From Betaproteobacteria bacterium (GTDB lineage Bacteria; Pseudomonadota; Gammaproteobacteria; Burkholderiales; SG8-39): 10,785 bases of DNA. The stretch spans positions 1 to 10,785 of the forward strand of contig JAABRB010000087.1 in NCBI GenBank assembly GCA_011391185.1. The letters are read 5' to 3'. A program made the translations under genes and the position numbers. The notes beneath the pieces were generated by a model, which ran no database searches, was not told the origin of the DNA, and saw nothing but the letters and a program-made list of their open reading frames with translations. Below, one piece after another: positions 1 through 8,260 of this stretch. Numbering within the stretch: position 1 is the stretch's first letter; each line of letters starts with the position of its first letter.

Positions 1-1193
1 GCATATGTCAGCCGCGCATGCGAGCGGAACACCGCCGGGTAGAACACGTACTCGGCAACCTCGCCGCGCGGCGTGATCGTCATGTCACACGCCATTGCCA
101 GCCGGTCGACGTCCGGATTGAGCGAGCACAGTCCGTTCGAGAGCCTTTCCGGCAGCATCGGGATCACCCGGCGCGGGAAATACACGGAGTTGCCGCGCGC
201 GCGTGCATCGTGATCCAGCGCGTCACCGTGCGCCACGTAATGACTGACGTCCGCGATCGCCACGATGAGGCGAAAGTCGCGCCCCACGCGCTCGCAATAC
301 ACGGCGTCGTCGAAATCCTTCGCGGTCTCGCCGTCGATCGTGACCAGCGCAAGCTCACGCAGATCGCGCCGCCCGGCCAGGTCTGCCTTGCGGACCGTGT
401 CCGGCAGTCGCGCTGCAATCCGTTCGGCGGCCTTGGAGAACTCGAAAGGCAACGCATGCTTGCGGAGCGCAATCTCGATCTCCATCCCCGGGTCGTCGTA
501 GCCGCCGAGCACTTCGACGATGCGTCCGATCGGCTGCGCATGCGGTCCCGGCTGCGTGACGAGTTCCACGGTGACGACCTGTCCGTCTTTCGCCTCACCC
601 GTGGCACCCGGTTCGACCAGGATATCGTGCTGGACGCGCCGATCCGCGGCCGCGACGATCCAGATTCCGCGCTCGAGATGCACGCGACCGACCACCCGGG
701 TCTGCGCGCGCTCCGTGACCTCGACGATCGACGCTTCCCGCCGCCCGCGCCGATCGAGTCCGCCCGGGCGCGCGACCACCCGATCCCGGTGCATCACCTG
801 GCGCATTTCGGTCGGATTGAGAAAGAGCGACGCGCTGCCGTCATCCGGCTCGAGGAACCCGAAACCGTCCGGATGCGCTGCGACGCGCCCGGCAATCAAG
901 CTCAGCTTCTCGGCGACCAGCAGCGCGTCTTTCCGGTTGCGCAGGAGCTGTCCATCGCGCTCCATGGCGGCAAGCCGCCGCGCAAAAGCATCGCGTTCTC
1001 CGTCCGTGACTCCGAGCAAGCGAACGAGCCGCGATTCGTTCACCGGAACCCCCTCGTCCTCGAGGGTGCTCAGGATGTACTCGCGGCTCGGCAGCGGTGC
1101 GTCGTAGCGCTCGGACTCGCGCGCGTGGTGCGGATCGCGCTCGCGACGACCGTGCGACTTGCGCTCGGTGCTGGATTTGCGGCGCGTCTTCAT
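1..1193 (-). CDS. rnr: Ribonuclease R, N-terminal half (runs off the left edge)
   Basis: Processive 3'-to-5' exoribonuclease that degrades structured RNA and takes part in RNA quality control in the cytoplasm. The frame is open from an ATG at 1193 to the window edge, giving 397 residues, about half the usual length. In order: a basic N-terminal extension (1-25), a winged-helix region (about 33-95), two cold-shock-like segments (about 97-232, with HPDGFGFLE at 107-115), then the RNB catalytic domain from about 265. The Mg-binding aspartates are visible: D287 in TIDGE, then D293, D295 and D296 in KDFDDAVYC, matching D272/D278/D280/D281 of E. coli RNase R. Further RNB sequence (SNGLCSLNP, SHARLTY) is present up to the edge. 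A GGAG lies nine bases before the ATG. Transcribed divergently from tRNA-Leu, 39 bases away; I see no clear promoter of its own. The truncation is only the window boundary. Confidence 0.96.
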   Translation of the reverse strand, partial: MKTRRKSSTERKSHGRRERDPHHARESERYDAPLPSREYILSTLEDEGVPVNESRLVRLLGVTDGERDAFARRLAAMERDGQLLRNRKDALLVAEKLSLIAGRVAAHPDGFGFLEPDDGSASLFLNPTEMRQVMHRDRVVARPGGLDRRGRREASIVEVTERAQTRVVGRVHLERGIWIVAAADRRVQHDILVEPGATGEAKDGQVVTVELVTQPGPHAQPIGRIVEVLGGYDDPGMEIEIALRKHALPFEFSKAAERIAARLPDTVRKADLAGRRDLRELALVTIDGETAKDFDDAVYCERVGRDFRLIVAIADVSHYVAHGDALDHDARARGNSVYFPRRVIPMLPERLSNGLCSLNPDVDRLAMACDMTITPRGEVAEYVFYPAVFRSHARLTY

Positions 1194-1221
1194 TGAACAA
1201 AACTCCGGGTTGACCTAAAAT
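1193..1221 (+). promoter_or_regulatory. Sigma70-type promoter of tRNA-Leu
   Basis: TTGAAC (1193-1198) and TAAAAT (1216-1221) are separated by exactly 17 bases and lie just upstream of the tRNA, with a start site expected near 1228-1230. Each hexamer differs from consensus at only one or two positions. The following GC-rich GCGCGGC is the kind of discriminator found in stable-RNA promoters under stringent control (family knowledge). The -35 shares base 1193 with the rnr start codon on the other strand, so the promoter covers the rnr ribosome-binding region. Confidence 0.72.
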
Positions 1222-1232
1222 GCGCGGCTTGT

Positions 1233-1319
1233 GCCGAGATGGCGGAATTGGTAGACGCACTAGGTTCAGGTCCTAGCGCCCGCAAGGGTGTGGAGGTTCG
1301 AGTCCTCTTCTCGGCACCA
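1233..1319 (+). tRNA. tRNA-Leu (anticodon CAG)
   Basis: A complete 87-base type II tRNA. The acceptor stem GCCGAGA (1233-1239) pairs with TCTCGGC (1309-1315), followed by discriminator A and an encoded CCA (1317-1319). The anticodon stem CTAGG/CCTAG (1260-1264/1272-1276) carries the seven-base loop TTCAGGT, with anticodon CAG at 1267-1269, reading CUG codons. A long variable arm (CGCCCGCAAGGGTG) and a GGTTCGAGTCC T-arm are present, as expected for leucine tRNA. It is the only RNA gene seen and the only gene on the plus strand. It converges on the phosphoribosyltransferase gene and diverges from rnr. Confidence 0.97.
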
Positions 1320-1362
1320 AAGCTCACACCGACGTGCACGCTGCGCGCGGTGCCAAGCTGTT

Positions 1363-1384
1363 GCGCGGCGTGAGGCAGCCGCGT
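1363..1384 (+). terminator. Possible hairpin ending the tRNA-Leu transcript
   Basis: CGCGGC (1364-1369) and GCCGCG (1378-1383) form a perfect six-base GC stem around an eight-base loop, and G1363/T1384 could add a wobble pair. It sits 44 bases after the tRNA. No T-run follows, so it is not a standard intrinsic terminator. It could be a pause site, a processing stop or chance in GC-rich DNA. Confidence 0.25.
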
Positions 1385-1390
1385 CAGACC

Positions 1391-1440
1391 ATTCCCCTCA
1401 TTCCCCTCATTCCCCTCATTCCCCTCATTCCCAAAATCCC
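1391..1440. repeat. 9-bp tandem repeat forming a G-run array on the minus strand
   Basis: ATTCCCCTC occurs in four perfect tandem copies (1391-1426) plus a partial copy ATTCCC (1427-1432). AAAATCCC then adds one more C-run at the same spacing (1438-1440). On the minus strand this gives six G-runs of three or four bases separated by five-base loops (AATGA, once ATTTT), which fits the G-quadruplex consensus. It lies between the converging 3' ends of tRNA-Leu and the phosphoribosyltransferase gene, 12 bases after the latter's stop codon, so it would be G-rich in that gene's mRNA tail. There are no unique spacers between units, so it is not a CRISPR. Confidence 0.9.
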
Positions 1441-1452
1441 GGCGGCCTCGCG

Positions 1453-1959
1453 CTAGGTCGCGCGGCCGCGCATATCCTCGGCCGCCATCAGGTCGTAGGG
1501 CTCGAACGGCTGGTGGATCCAGGGACTGTCGACGAAGTACTCGACCTTGAAATCCGGAACGACTTCCGAGCACGCCTTGCACCACAGTACCGCGGTCCGC
1601 AGATCCTTGATGAACGGATATCGCTCGAGCAGATGGCGCCGCACGATTTCCAGGGTAATTCCGGAATCCACCAGATCATCGACCACGAGCACGCGGTCCC
1701 CCAGGGACGGTGTCGTCATGGTCATGTGCTCGGCGATCGTGATATCGCCACGCACCGTCCCGCCCGCACCCCCGTAGGACTGGGTCGAGATGATGGCGAG
1801 CGGCAGATCGAAGATCCGCGAAAGCGTGTCGCCCACGCGCAATCCCCCGCGCGCGATGCAGACGATCTGATTGAAGCGCCAACCCGACGCATGCACGTGC
1901 GCGGCGAGCCGTTCGATCGTCTCGTGATAGTCGGACCCGCTGACGTATAAATCGGCCAT
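1453..1959 (-). CDS. Phosphoribosyltransferase, COG2236 type (purine PRTase-like)
   Basis: A cytoplasmic type I phosphoribosyltransferase of 168 residues, probably transferring the ribose-phosphate of PRPP to a purine base. The PRPP-binding loop VLVVDDLVDSGITL is at 90-103, with the CIARGGL segment at 34-40 in the usual N-terminal position for the fold. The aromatic C-terminal part (WIHQPFEPYD, 147-156) resembles the base-specificity region of xanthine-guanine enzymes. The ATG at 1959 is preferred over one nine codons upstream because AGGGC precedes it at good spacing and the upstream one would overlap purA. It starts 19 bases after purA, so salvage of IMP or a related nucleotide beside the IMP-consuming PurA step makes sense (inference). 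The substrate cannot be read from the sequence; hypoxanthine, guanine or xanthine are all possible. The 3' end carries a 12-base palindrome with a NotI site (1460-1471) inside the coding sequence. Confidence 0.87.
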   Translation of the reverse strand: MADLYVSGSDYHETIERLAAHVHASGWRFNQIVCIARGGLRVGDTLSRIFDLPLAIISTQSYGGAGGTVRGDITIAEHMTMTTPSLGDRVLVVDDLVDSGITLEIVRRHLLERYPFIKDLRTAVLWCKACSEVVPDFKVEYFVDSPWIHQPFEPYDLMAAEDMRGRAT

Positions 1960-1978
1960 ATTCTGCCCTGTGCACCGG

Positions 1979-4433
<2,455 letters not shown>

Positions 4434-4447
4434 GGACGACCTTCCGA

Positions 4448-4633
4448 TCAGCCTACCAGGAGGAGCAGAACGATCCCCACGAGCATCGACGCAAGCCCGA
4501 AGAAACGGATCTGTCCATCCGAGAGCTGCAGAATCCGGCGAAACGTGTCACGCCACAGCGTGGGAGCAAAGAACGGGAGCATCCCCTCCAGCACCAGCAC
4601 CAGCGCGAAGGCCGTGAAAAAGACGGTCCACAT
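4448..4633 (-). CDS. DUF2065 small membrane protein (YjeT family)
   Basis: A 61-residue protein with two predicted membrane helices (about 3-19 and 45-60) joined by a short loop with charged residues around the middle ([17 protein letters not shown]). The segment [12 protein letters not shown] near the N-terminus matches the conserved start of the YjeT/DUF2065 family, whose E. coli member also lies between hflC and purA. The function is unknown. The ATG at 4633 shares one base with the hflC stop (TGATG), which suggests coupled translation and probably similar expression to HflKC. A GTG one codon upstream (4636) would give 62 residues and a four-base overlap and cannot be ruled out. Membrane location and tight linkage hint at a role near the HflKC-FtsH complex, but that is inference only. 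Confidence 0.88.
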   Translation of the reverse strand: MWTVFFTAFALVLVLEGMLPFFAPTLWRDTFRRILQLSDGQIRFFGLASMLVGIVLLLLVG

Positions 4634-5526
4634 CACCTGGACGTGGAGCCGCTCTTCGCGCCGTTGGGGTTCTTCAGGTACTTGAAGAAGTCTGAGTTCG
4701 GCTCGAGGACGAGCACGTCACTGCGACTCCGGAAGCTCGCGCGATAGGCTTCGAGACTGCGATAGAACGCGTAGAACTCGGGGTTCTCGCTATACGCCCG
4801 CGCATACACGGTGGTCGCCCGGGCGTCGCCCTCGCCCTTTACCCGCTGGGCATCGCGGTATGCCTCGGCGACGATGACCTCGCGCTCGCGATCGGCCTCG
4901 GCGCGGATCTTCTCGGCCTCCGAGAAGCCCTGTGAGCGGAGCTCGGCCGCCACCGCCCGCCGCTCGGCTTCCATGCGTCGGTACACGGACTCGCTGACTT
5001 CCTGCGGCAGCTCGACCCGCTTGAGGCGGACGTCCACGATCGTGACCCCGATCTCCTTCGCATCCTCGTCCACTTTCTGCCGCACGACCTGCATGATCGT
5101 GTCGCGCTCCCCGGACACGACGTCATGGACCGTGCGCTTGCCGAATTCTTCACGCAGCGCCGCATTCACGCGCTGATGTAGTCGGGTCTGCGCCAGGATC
5201 TCGTCACCGCGCACGCTGATGTAGTACTGCCGCACATCGTTGATCCGCCACATCAGGAAAGAGTCGACCAGGACGTTCTTCTTCTCCGAGGTGATGAATC
5301 GCTCGGCGTCGGGCGTGTCGAGTGTCAGGATGCGTCGATCGAAGAATCTGACATTCTGGATCAGCGGCCACTTCACGTGCAGCCCGGGCGTCTCGACGAT
5401 GTCCGTGATTTCGCCCAGCCGGAACACAACCGCGCGTTCGCGCTGGTCGACGGTATACAGCGACATCGACGCCAGCACGATCAGCGCCAGGACGATCGCG
5501 ACCAGCGCGCCCAGTCCCATCCTCAT
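4633..5526 (-). CDS. hflC: HflC, SPFH/prohibitin-family modulator of FtsH
   Basis: Inner-membrane protein that assembles with HflK into a large cage around the FtsH protease and modulates degradation of membrane proteins (family knowledge). It has 297 residues, normal length, with one N-terminal membrane helix (about 4-24), then an SPFH/band-7 domain starting at YTVDQRERAVVFRLGE and a long charged helical region rich in Glu, Arg and Ala (about 185-245) before FYAFYRSLEAYR. The start ATG at 5526 overlaps the hflK stop as ATGA, a coupling arrangement that suits proteins needed in matched amounts. A second ATG two codons later (5520) is possible but would lose that overlap. The stop overlaps the start of the DUF2065 gene. 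Confidence 0.96.
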   Translation of the reverse strand: MRMGLGALVAIVLALIVLASMSLYTVDQRERAVVFRLGEITDIVETPGLHVKWPLIQNVRFFDRRILTLDTPDAERFITSEKKNVLVDSFLMWRINDVRQYYISVRGDEILAQTRLHQRVNAALREEFGKRTVHDVVSGERDTIMQVVRQKVDEDAKEIGVTIVDVRLKRVELPQEVSESVYRRMEAERRAVAAELRSQGFSEAEKIRAEADREREVIVAEAYRDAQRVKGEGDARATTVYARAYSENPEFYAFYRSLEAYRASFRSRSDVLVLEPNSDFFKYLKNPNGAKSGSTSR

Positions 5527-6716
5527 GGCCGGGTCTCCCGATCGCGACTGCGCAGACCGTCACGCGATCGCGCGGCCGGATCGAACGACGACGGCATGTC
5601 GCCCCGCGGGGCGGCCGATGCGGTGGCGTCGGGCACAACGGCCCCTGCCGACATCTGCATGATCTTGTCGAGCGGCAGGAACAGGACATTGCCGCCCGAT
5701 TTGGCATCGATCATCACCTTGCTCGTGCTGGTCATCACGTCCTGCATGGTATCGAGGTACATTCGCTCCCGCGTCACCGCCGGCGCCTTCGAGTATTCGT
5801 TCAGAATCTGGCGAAAGCGGGAAGACTCGCCCTCGGCGTTCGCCACGATCCGCTGCCGGTACCCGTTCGCTTCCTCGGTCAGCCGGGCGGCCGAGCCGCG
5901 CGCCTTGGGCACGACGTCGTTGTAGTAGGCCTGTCCCTCGTTCTTCTGGCGCTCGAGGTCCTGCTTGGCCTTCACGGCGTCATCGAACGCCGCCTGGACC
6001 TGTTCTGGCGGCTGGGCATTCTGCATGACGACGGCGCTGATGTTCACGCCGGTGCCATATCGGTCCAGGATCTCCTGGATCAGCTTGTGCGCGCTCGCGG
6101 CGATCTGCTCGCGCCCCTCGTAGAGCACGAAGTCCATGCTCGACTTGCCGACCACTTCGCGGAATGCCGCCTCGGCGACCAGCAGCACCGATTCGTCCGG
6201 CCGCCGGACGTTGAAGAGGTAGTTTTCCGGATCCTTGAGGTTCCATTGCACGGCGAACTGGATGTCGACGATGTTTTCGTCGTCCGTCAGCATCAGCGCC
6301 TCGCGCAACACTTTCGTCTTGACGGTGTTCCGGTACCCGACCTCGAAAGTCCGGATTCCCGTCAGATTGACCATCTCGTTGCTCTGAATGGGATAAGGAA
6401 CGCGCCAGCGCAAGCCCGGTCCGGTCGTCTCCGAGTACTTGCCGAAGGTGAACACCACGCTGCGCTGGCTTTCGTCGACAATGTAGAAGCCGCTCGCCAG
6501 CCACACGATGAGAATCAGGAACGAAATCAGCCCGGCGCCGCCACCCAGTTGGCGCGGGGTGGGCGAACCGGCGCCCGGCGTGCCGCCGCCGCGCCGGCCA
6601 AAAAGCCCGTTTAGGCGCTGGTTGAAACTGCGCCAGAGCTCATCCAGGTCGGGCGGGCCCTGGTTGCCGCCGGAACCACCACCCTTGCGCCCCCACTGGG
6701 GATCGTTAAGTGACAT
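5523..6716 (-). CDS. hflK: HflK, SPFH/prohibitin-family modulator of FtsH
   Basis: Partner of HflC in the membrane complex that surrounds and regulates FtsH. The protein has 397 residues. In order: a Gly/Pro-rich cytoplasmic N-terminus (MSLNDPQWGRKGGG, then DLDELWRSFNQRLNGLFG at 23-40, typical of HflK), one membrane helix (about 61-78), the SPFH domain opening with FYIVDESQRSVVFTFGKY, a long coiled helical region, and a flexible Ala/Pro/Arg/Asp-rich C-terminus. The ATG at 6716 is chosen because MSLNDPQWG is the usual HflK start and AGGGACAGGT precedes it. The open frame extends to 6863, but that part is a low-complexity Arg-rich translation of hflX coding sequence. The start lies inside the end of hflX (11-base overlap), and the stop overlaps the hflC start. 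Confidence 0.96.
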   Translation of the reverse strand: MSLNDPQWGRKGGGSGGNQGPPDLDELWRSFNQRLNGLFGRRGGGTPGAGSPTPRQLGGGAGLISFLILIVWLASGFYIVDESQRSVVFTFGKYSETTGPGLRWRVPYPIQSNEMVNLTGIRTFEVGYRNTVKTKVLREALMLTDDENIVDIQFAVQWNLKDPENYLFNVRRPDESVLLVAEAAFREVVGKSSMDFVLYEGREQIAASAHKLIQEILDRYGTGVNISAVVMQNAQPPEQVQAAFDDAVKAKQDLERQKNEGQAYYNDVVPKARGSAARLTEEANGYRQRIVANAEGESSRFRQILNEYSKAPAVTRERMYLDTMQDVMTSTSKVMIDAKSGGNVLFLPLDKIMQMSAGAVVPDATASAAPRGDMPSSFDPAARSRDGLRSRDRETRP

Positions 6717-7902
6717 ACCTGTCCCTGACTGACTCGTGCTCGCCTGGATCGGATTGAGAAGAGGAATTTGACGCCGTTTCCGGCGGGGTGCTCGACGCAG
6801 CCTTGGAGGCGGTGTGCGAGGCAACCGCCTCGACGAGCGCCTGCCGCAGAAACTCGATGCCATCGCCCGTCTTGGCGCTCAGACGAACACGGTGGATATT
6901 ACCATATTCGTCGCGATCCACCCCGGGTGGAACACCGTTGAGATCGATCTTGTTCCACGCCAGGATCTGCGGCACGCGGTCCGCGCCGATCTCCGCCAGC
7001 ACCTTGTTGACCGCCTCCATCTGCACGTCGCGAACCGCGCTGGACGCATCCACCACGTGGACGAGCAGATCCGCATGGATGGTCTCCTCGAGCGTCGCGC
7101 GGAACGCCGCGACGAGGCCGTGCGGCAGACCGCGAATGAATCCAACCGTATCCGAGACGGTCAGATTTCCGGCGCCCGGGAGATACAGGCGCCGCGTCGT
7201 CGTATCGAGCGTTGCGAACAGCTGATCGGCTGTCAGCGCGCCCGCGTGGGTCAGCGTGTTGAACAGCGTTGATTTTCCGGCGTTCGTGTAGCCGACGAGC
7301 GACACGCTCGGCACCTGCGCGCGCATCCGCGCCCGACGCTGGACATCGCGCCGCCGCTTCAAGGCCACGAGCTTGCCCTTGAGCGCTTTCACACGGGTAC
7401 CGATCAGGCGCCGGTCGGTCTCGAGCTGCGTCTCGCCCGGGCCGCGCAGGCCGATGCCCCCCTTCTGGCGCTCGAGGTGCGTCCAGCCCCGTACCAATCG
7501 CGTGGCGAGGTGCTCCAGTTGCGCAAGCTCCACTTGCACCTTGCCCTCATTGGTTCGCGCGCGCTGGGCAAAAATGTCCAGGATCAGGCTGGTCCGGTCC
7601 ACCACGCGATGGCCGAGCTCGCGCTCGAGATTGCGCTGCTGCGCGGGCGAAAGCTCGTGGTTGAAGATCGCGAGGTCCGCGCCGGCGTCGGTCAGCGCGG
7701 CGGCGATCTCCCGGACCTTTCCGGACCCGGCGAAGTACGCCGGATCGGGACGGTCGCGTCGGCCTTTGACTACGGCGAGGACGCGCGCACCGGCGCTCGC
7801 CGCGAGCAGCGCCATTTCTTCCAGATTCTCTGCATAGTCGCGTGCCCCAAGATCGAGAGCGACCAGAACGGCGGCCTCGCCGCGTGCGGGGCGTTCGAAC
7901 AT
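6706..7902 (-). CDS. hflX: Ribosome-associated GTPase HflX
   Basis: GTPase that binds the large ribosomal subunit and splits or rescues stalled ribosomes, for example after heat stress (family knowledge). It has 398 residues. The N-terminal HflX domain begins MFERPARGEAAVLV and is followed by a helical linker holding the family signature GGIGLRGPGETQLE (148-161). The G domain has the P-loop GYTNAGKST (204-212), DTVG (251-254), NKID (317-320) and SAK (342-344). The last 37 residues form a Ser/Thr/Ala-rich, probably disordered tail, which varies in this family. It starts 29 bases after hfq with only a weak ribosome-binding site (GAGCGGA directly before the ATG). Its TAA lies inside codons 3-4 of hflK, so hflK translation probably depends on it. 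The hfq-hflX-hflK-hflC order is shared with many proteobacteria. Confidence 0.97.
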   Translation of the reverse strand: MFERPARGEAAVLVALDLGARDYAENLEEMALLAASAGARVLAVVKGRRDRPDPAYFAGSGKVREIAAALTDAGADLAIFNHELSPAQQRNLERELGHRVVDRTSLILDIFAQRARTNEGKVQVELAQLEHLATRLVRGWTHLERQKGGIGLRGPGETQLETDRRLIGTRVKALKGKLVALKRRRDVQRRARMRAQVPSVSLVGYTNAGKSTLFNTLTHAGALTADQLFATLDTTTRRLYLPGAGNLTVSDTVGFIRGLPHGLVAAFRATLEETIHADLLVHVVDASSAVRDVQMEAVNKVLAEIGADRVPQILAWNKIDLNGVPPGVDRDEYGNIHRVRLSAKTGDGIEFLRQALVEAVASHTASKAASSTPPETASNSSSQSDPGEHESVRDRYVT

Positions 7903-7931
7903 TCCGCTCGCGGCCTATCCGGGATCGACCA

Positions 7932-8171
7932 TCAACTGTCGCCGCCCTCGCTGATGCTGAGGTTGACCGGCCGCGACGGAACGACGGTGGAGATGGCGTG
8001 CTTGTAGACCATCTGCGTGACAGTGTTCTTGAGCAGCACCACGTACTGATCGAACGACTCGATTTGTCCCTGCAGCTTGATGCCGTTGACCAGGTAGATG
8101 GAGACCGGGATGTGTTCCTTGCGAAGCGTGTTCAGGAACGGGTCTTGTAACAGTTGCCCTTTGTTGCTCAT
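7932..8171 (-). CDS. hfq: RNA chaperone Hfq
   Basis: Hexameric Sm-like protein that binds small RNAs and mRNAs and promotes their pairing. The 79-residue protein has [16 protein letters not shown] at 5-20, the Sm1 region ([20 protein letters not shown], 24-43) and the Sm2 motif YKHAIST (56-62). The proximal-face residues Q9 and K57/H58 are present. The rim patch, RRER in E. coli, is RKEH here, and the position of E. coli F42 is Tyr; both are common in betaproteobacteria. The C-terminal tail after the core is only about 10 residues with an acidic end, much shorter than the 102-residue E. coli protein. GGAG lies five bases before the ATG, inside a small hairpin. The gene follows der after a 60-base AT-rich gap. 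Confidence 0.98.
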   Translation of the reverse strand: MSNKGQLLQDPFLNTLRKEHIPVSIYLVNGIKLQGQIESFDQYVVLLKNTVTQMVYKHAISTVVPSRPVNLSISEGGDS

Positions 8172-8173
8172 GG

Positions 8174-8187
8174 ACGCTCCAAAGCGT
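8174..8187 (-). promoter_or_regulatory. Small hairpin over the hfq ribosome-binding site
   Basis: On the mRNA strand ACGCT and AGCGT form a perfect five-base stem around the loop TTGG. The GGAG ribosome-binding site of hfq is split between the loop (GG) and the stem (AG). The stem is short, so it may only dampen translation. Hfq binding to its own 5' leader is known in E. coli, so this is a plausible place for feedback control, but that is inference. Confidence 0.35.
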
Positions 8188-8230
8188 GATTTTTGAAGTA
8201 TTAATGTAATTCATTTCCCATGGTGATGCC

Positions 8231-8260
8231 ATTATCGTCCGTTTGAGCCCCGCGCCGCAA
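8231..8260 (-). promoter_or_regulatory. Candidate hfq promoter
   Basis: On the minus strand GATAAT (8236 to 8231) is a five-of-six match to the -10 consensus and overlaps the der stop codon. TTGCGG (8260 to 8255) lies 18 bases upstream as a weak three-of-six -35. A start near 8224 would give a leader of about 50 bases that covers the AT-rich gap and the hairpin at the ribosome-binding site. The gap is far richer in A+T than its surroundings, which supports a regulatory role, but the -35 is poor. Confidence 0.35.

Noticed and set aside
1391..1432. Tandem repeat as a CRISPR array
   Set aside because: Units are 9 bp and directly abutting, without spacers, and no cas gene is nearby.
1460..1471. 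12-base palindrome GCGCGGCCGCGC as a terminator or operator
   Set aside because: It lies inside the last codons of the phosphoribosyltransferase gene, has no T-run after it, and such GC-only palindromes are common at this base composition.
1190..1585. Minus-strand open frame with a GNE repeat and RTRTSTPLRALGP segment
   Set aside because: It translates the 3' end of the phosphoribosyltransferase gene out of frame, the 9-bp repeat and the antisense of tRNA-Leu. The second segment is a known type of false protein from the complement of leucine tRNA genes.
6717..6863. N-terminal extension of HflK (open frame continues upstream of 6716)
   Set aside because: The extra 49 residues are an Arg/Pro-rich out-of-frame reading of the hflX 3' end; MSLNDPQWG with a good ribosome-binding site is the usual HflK start.
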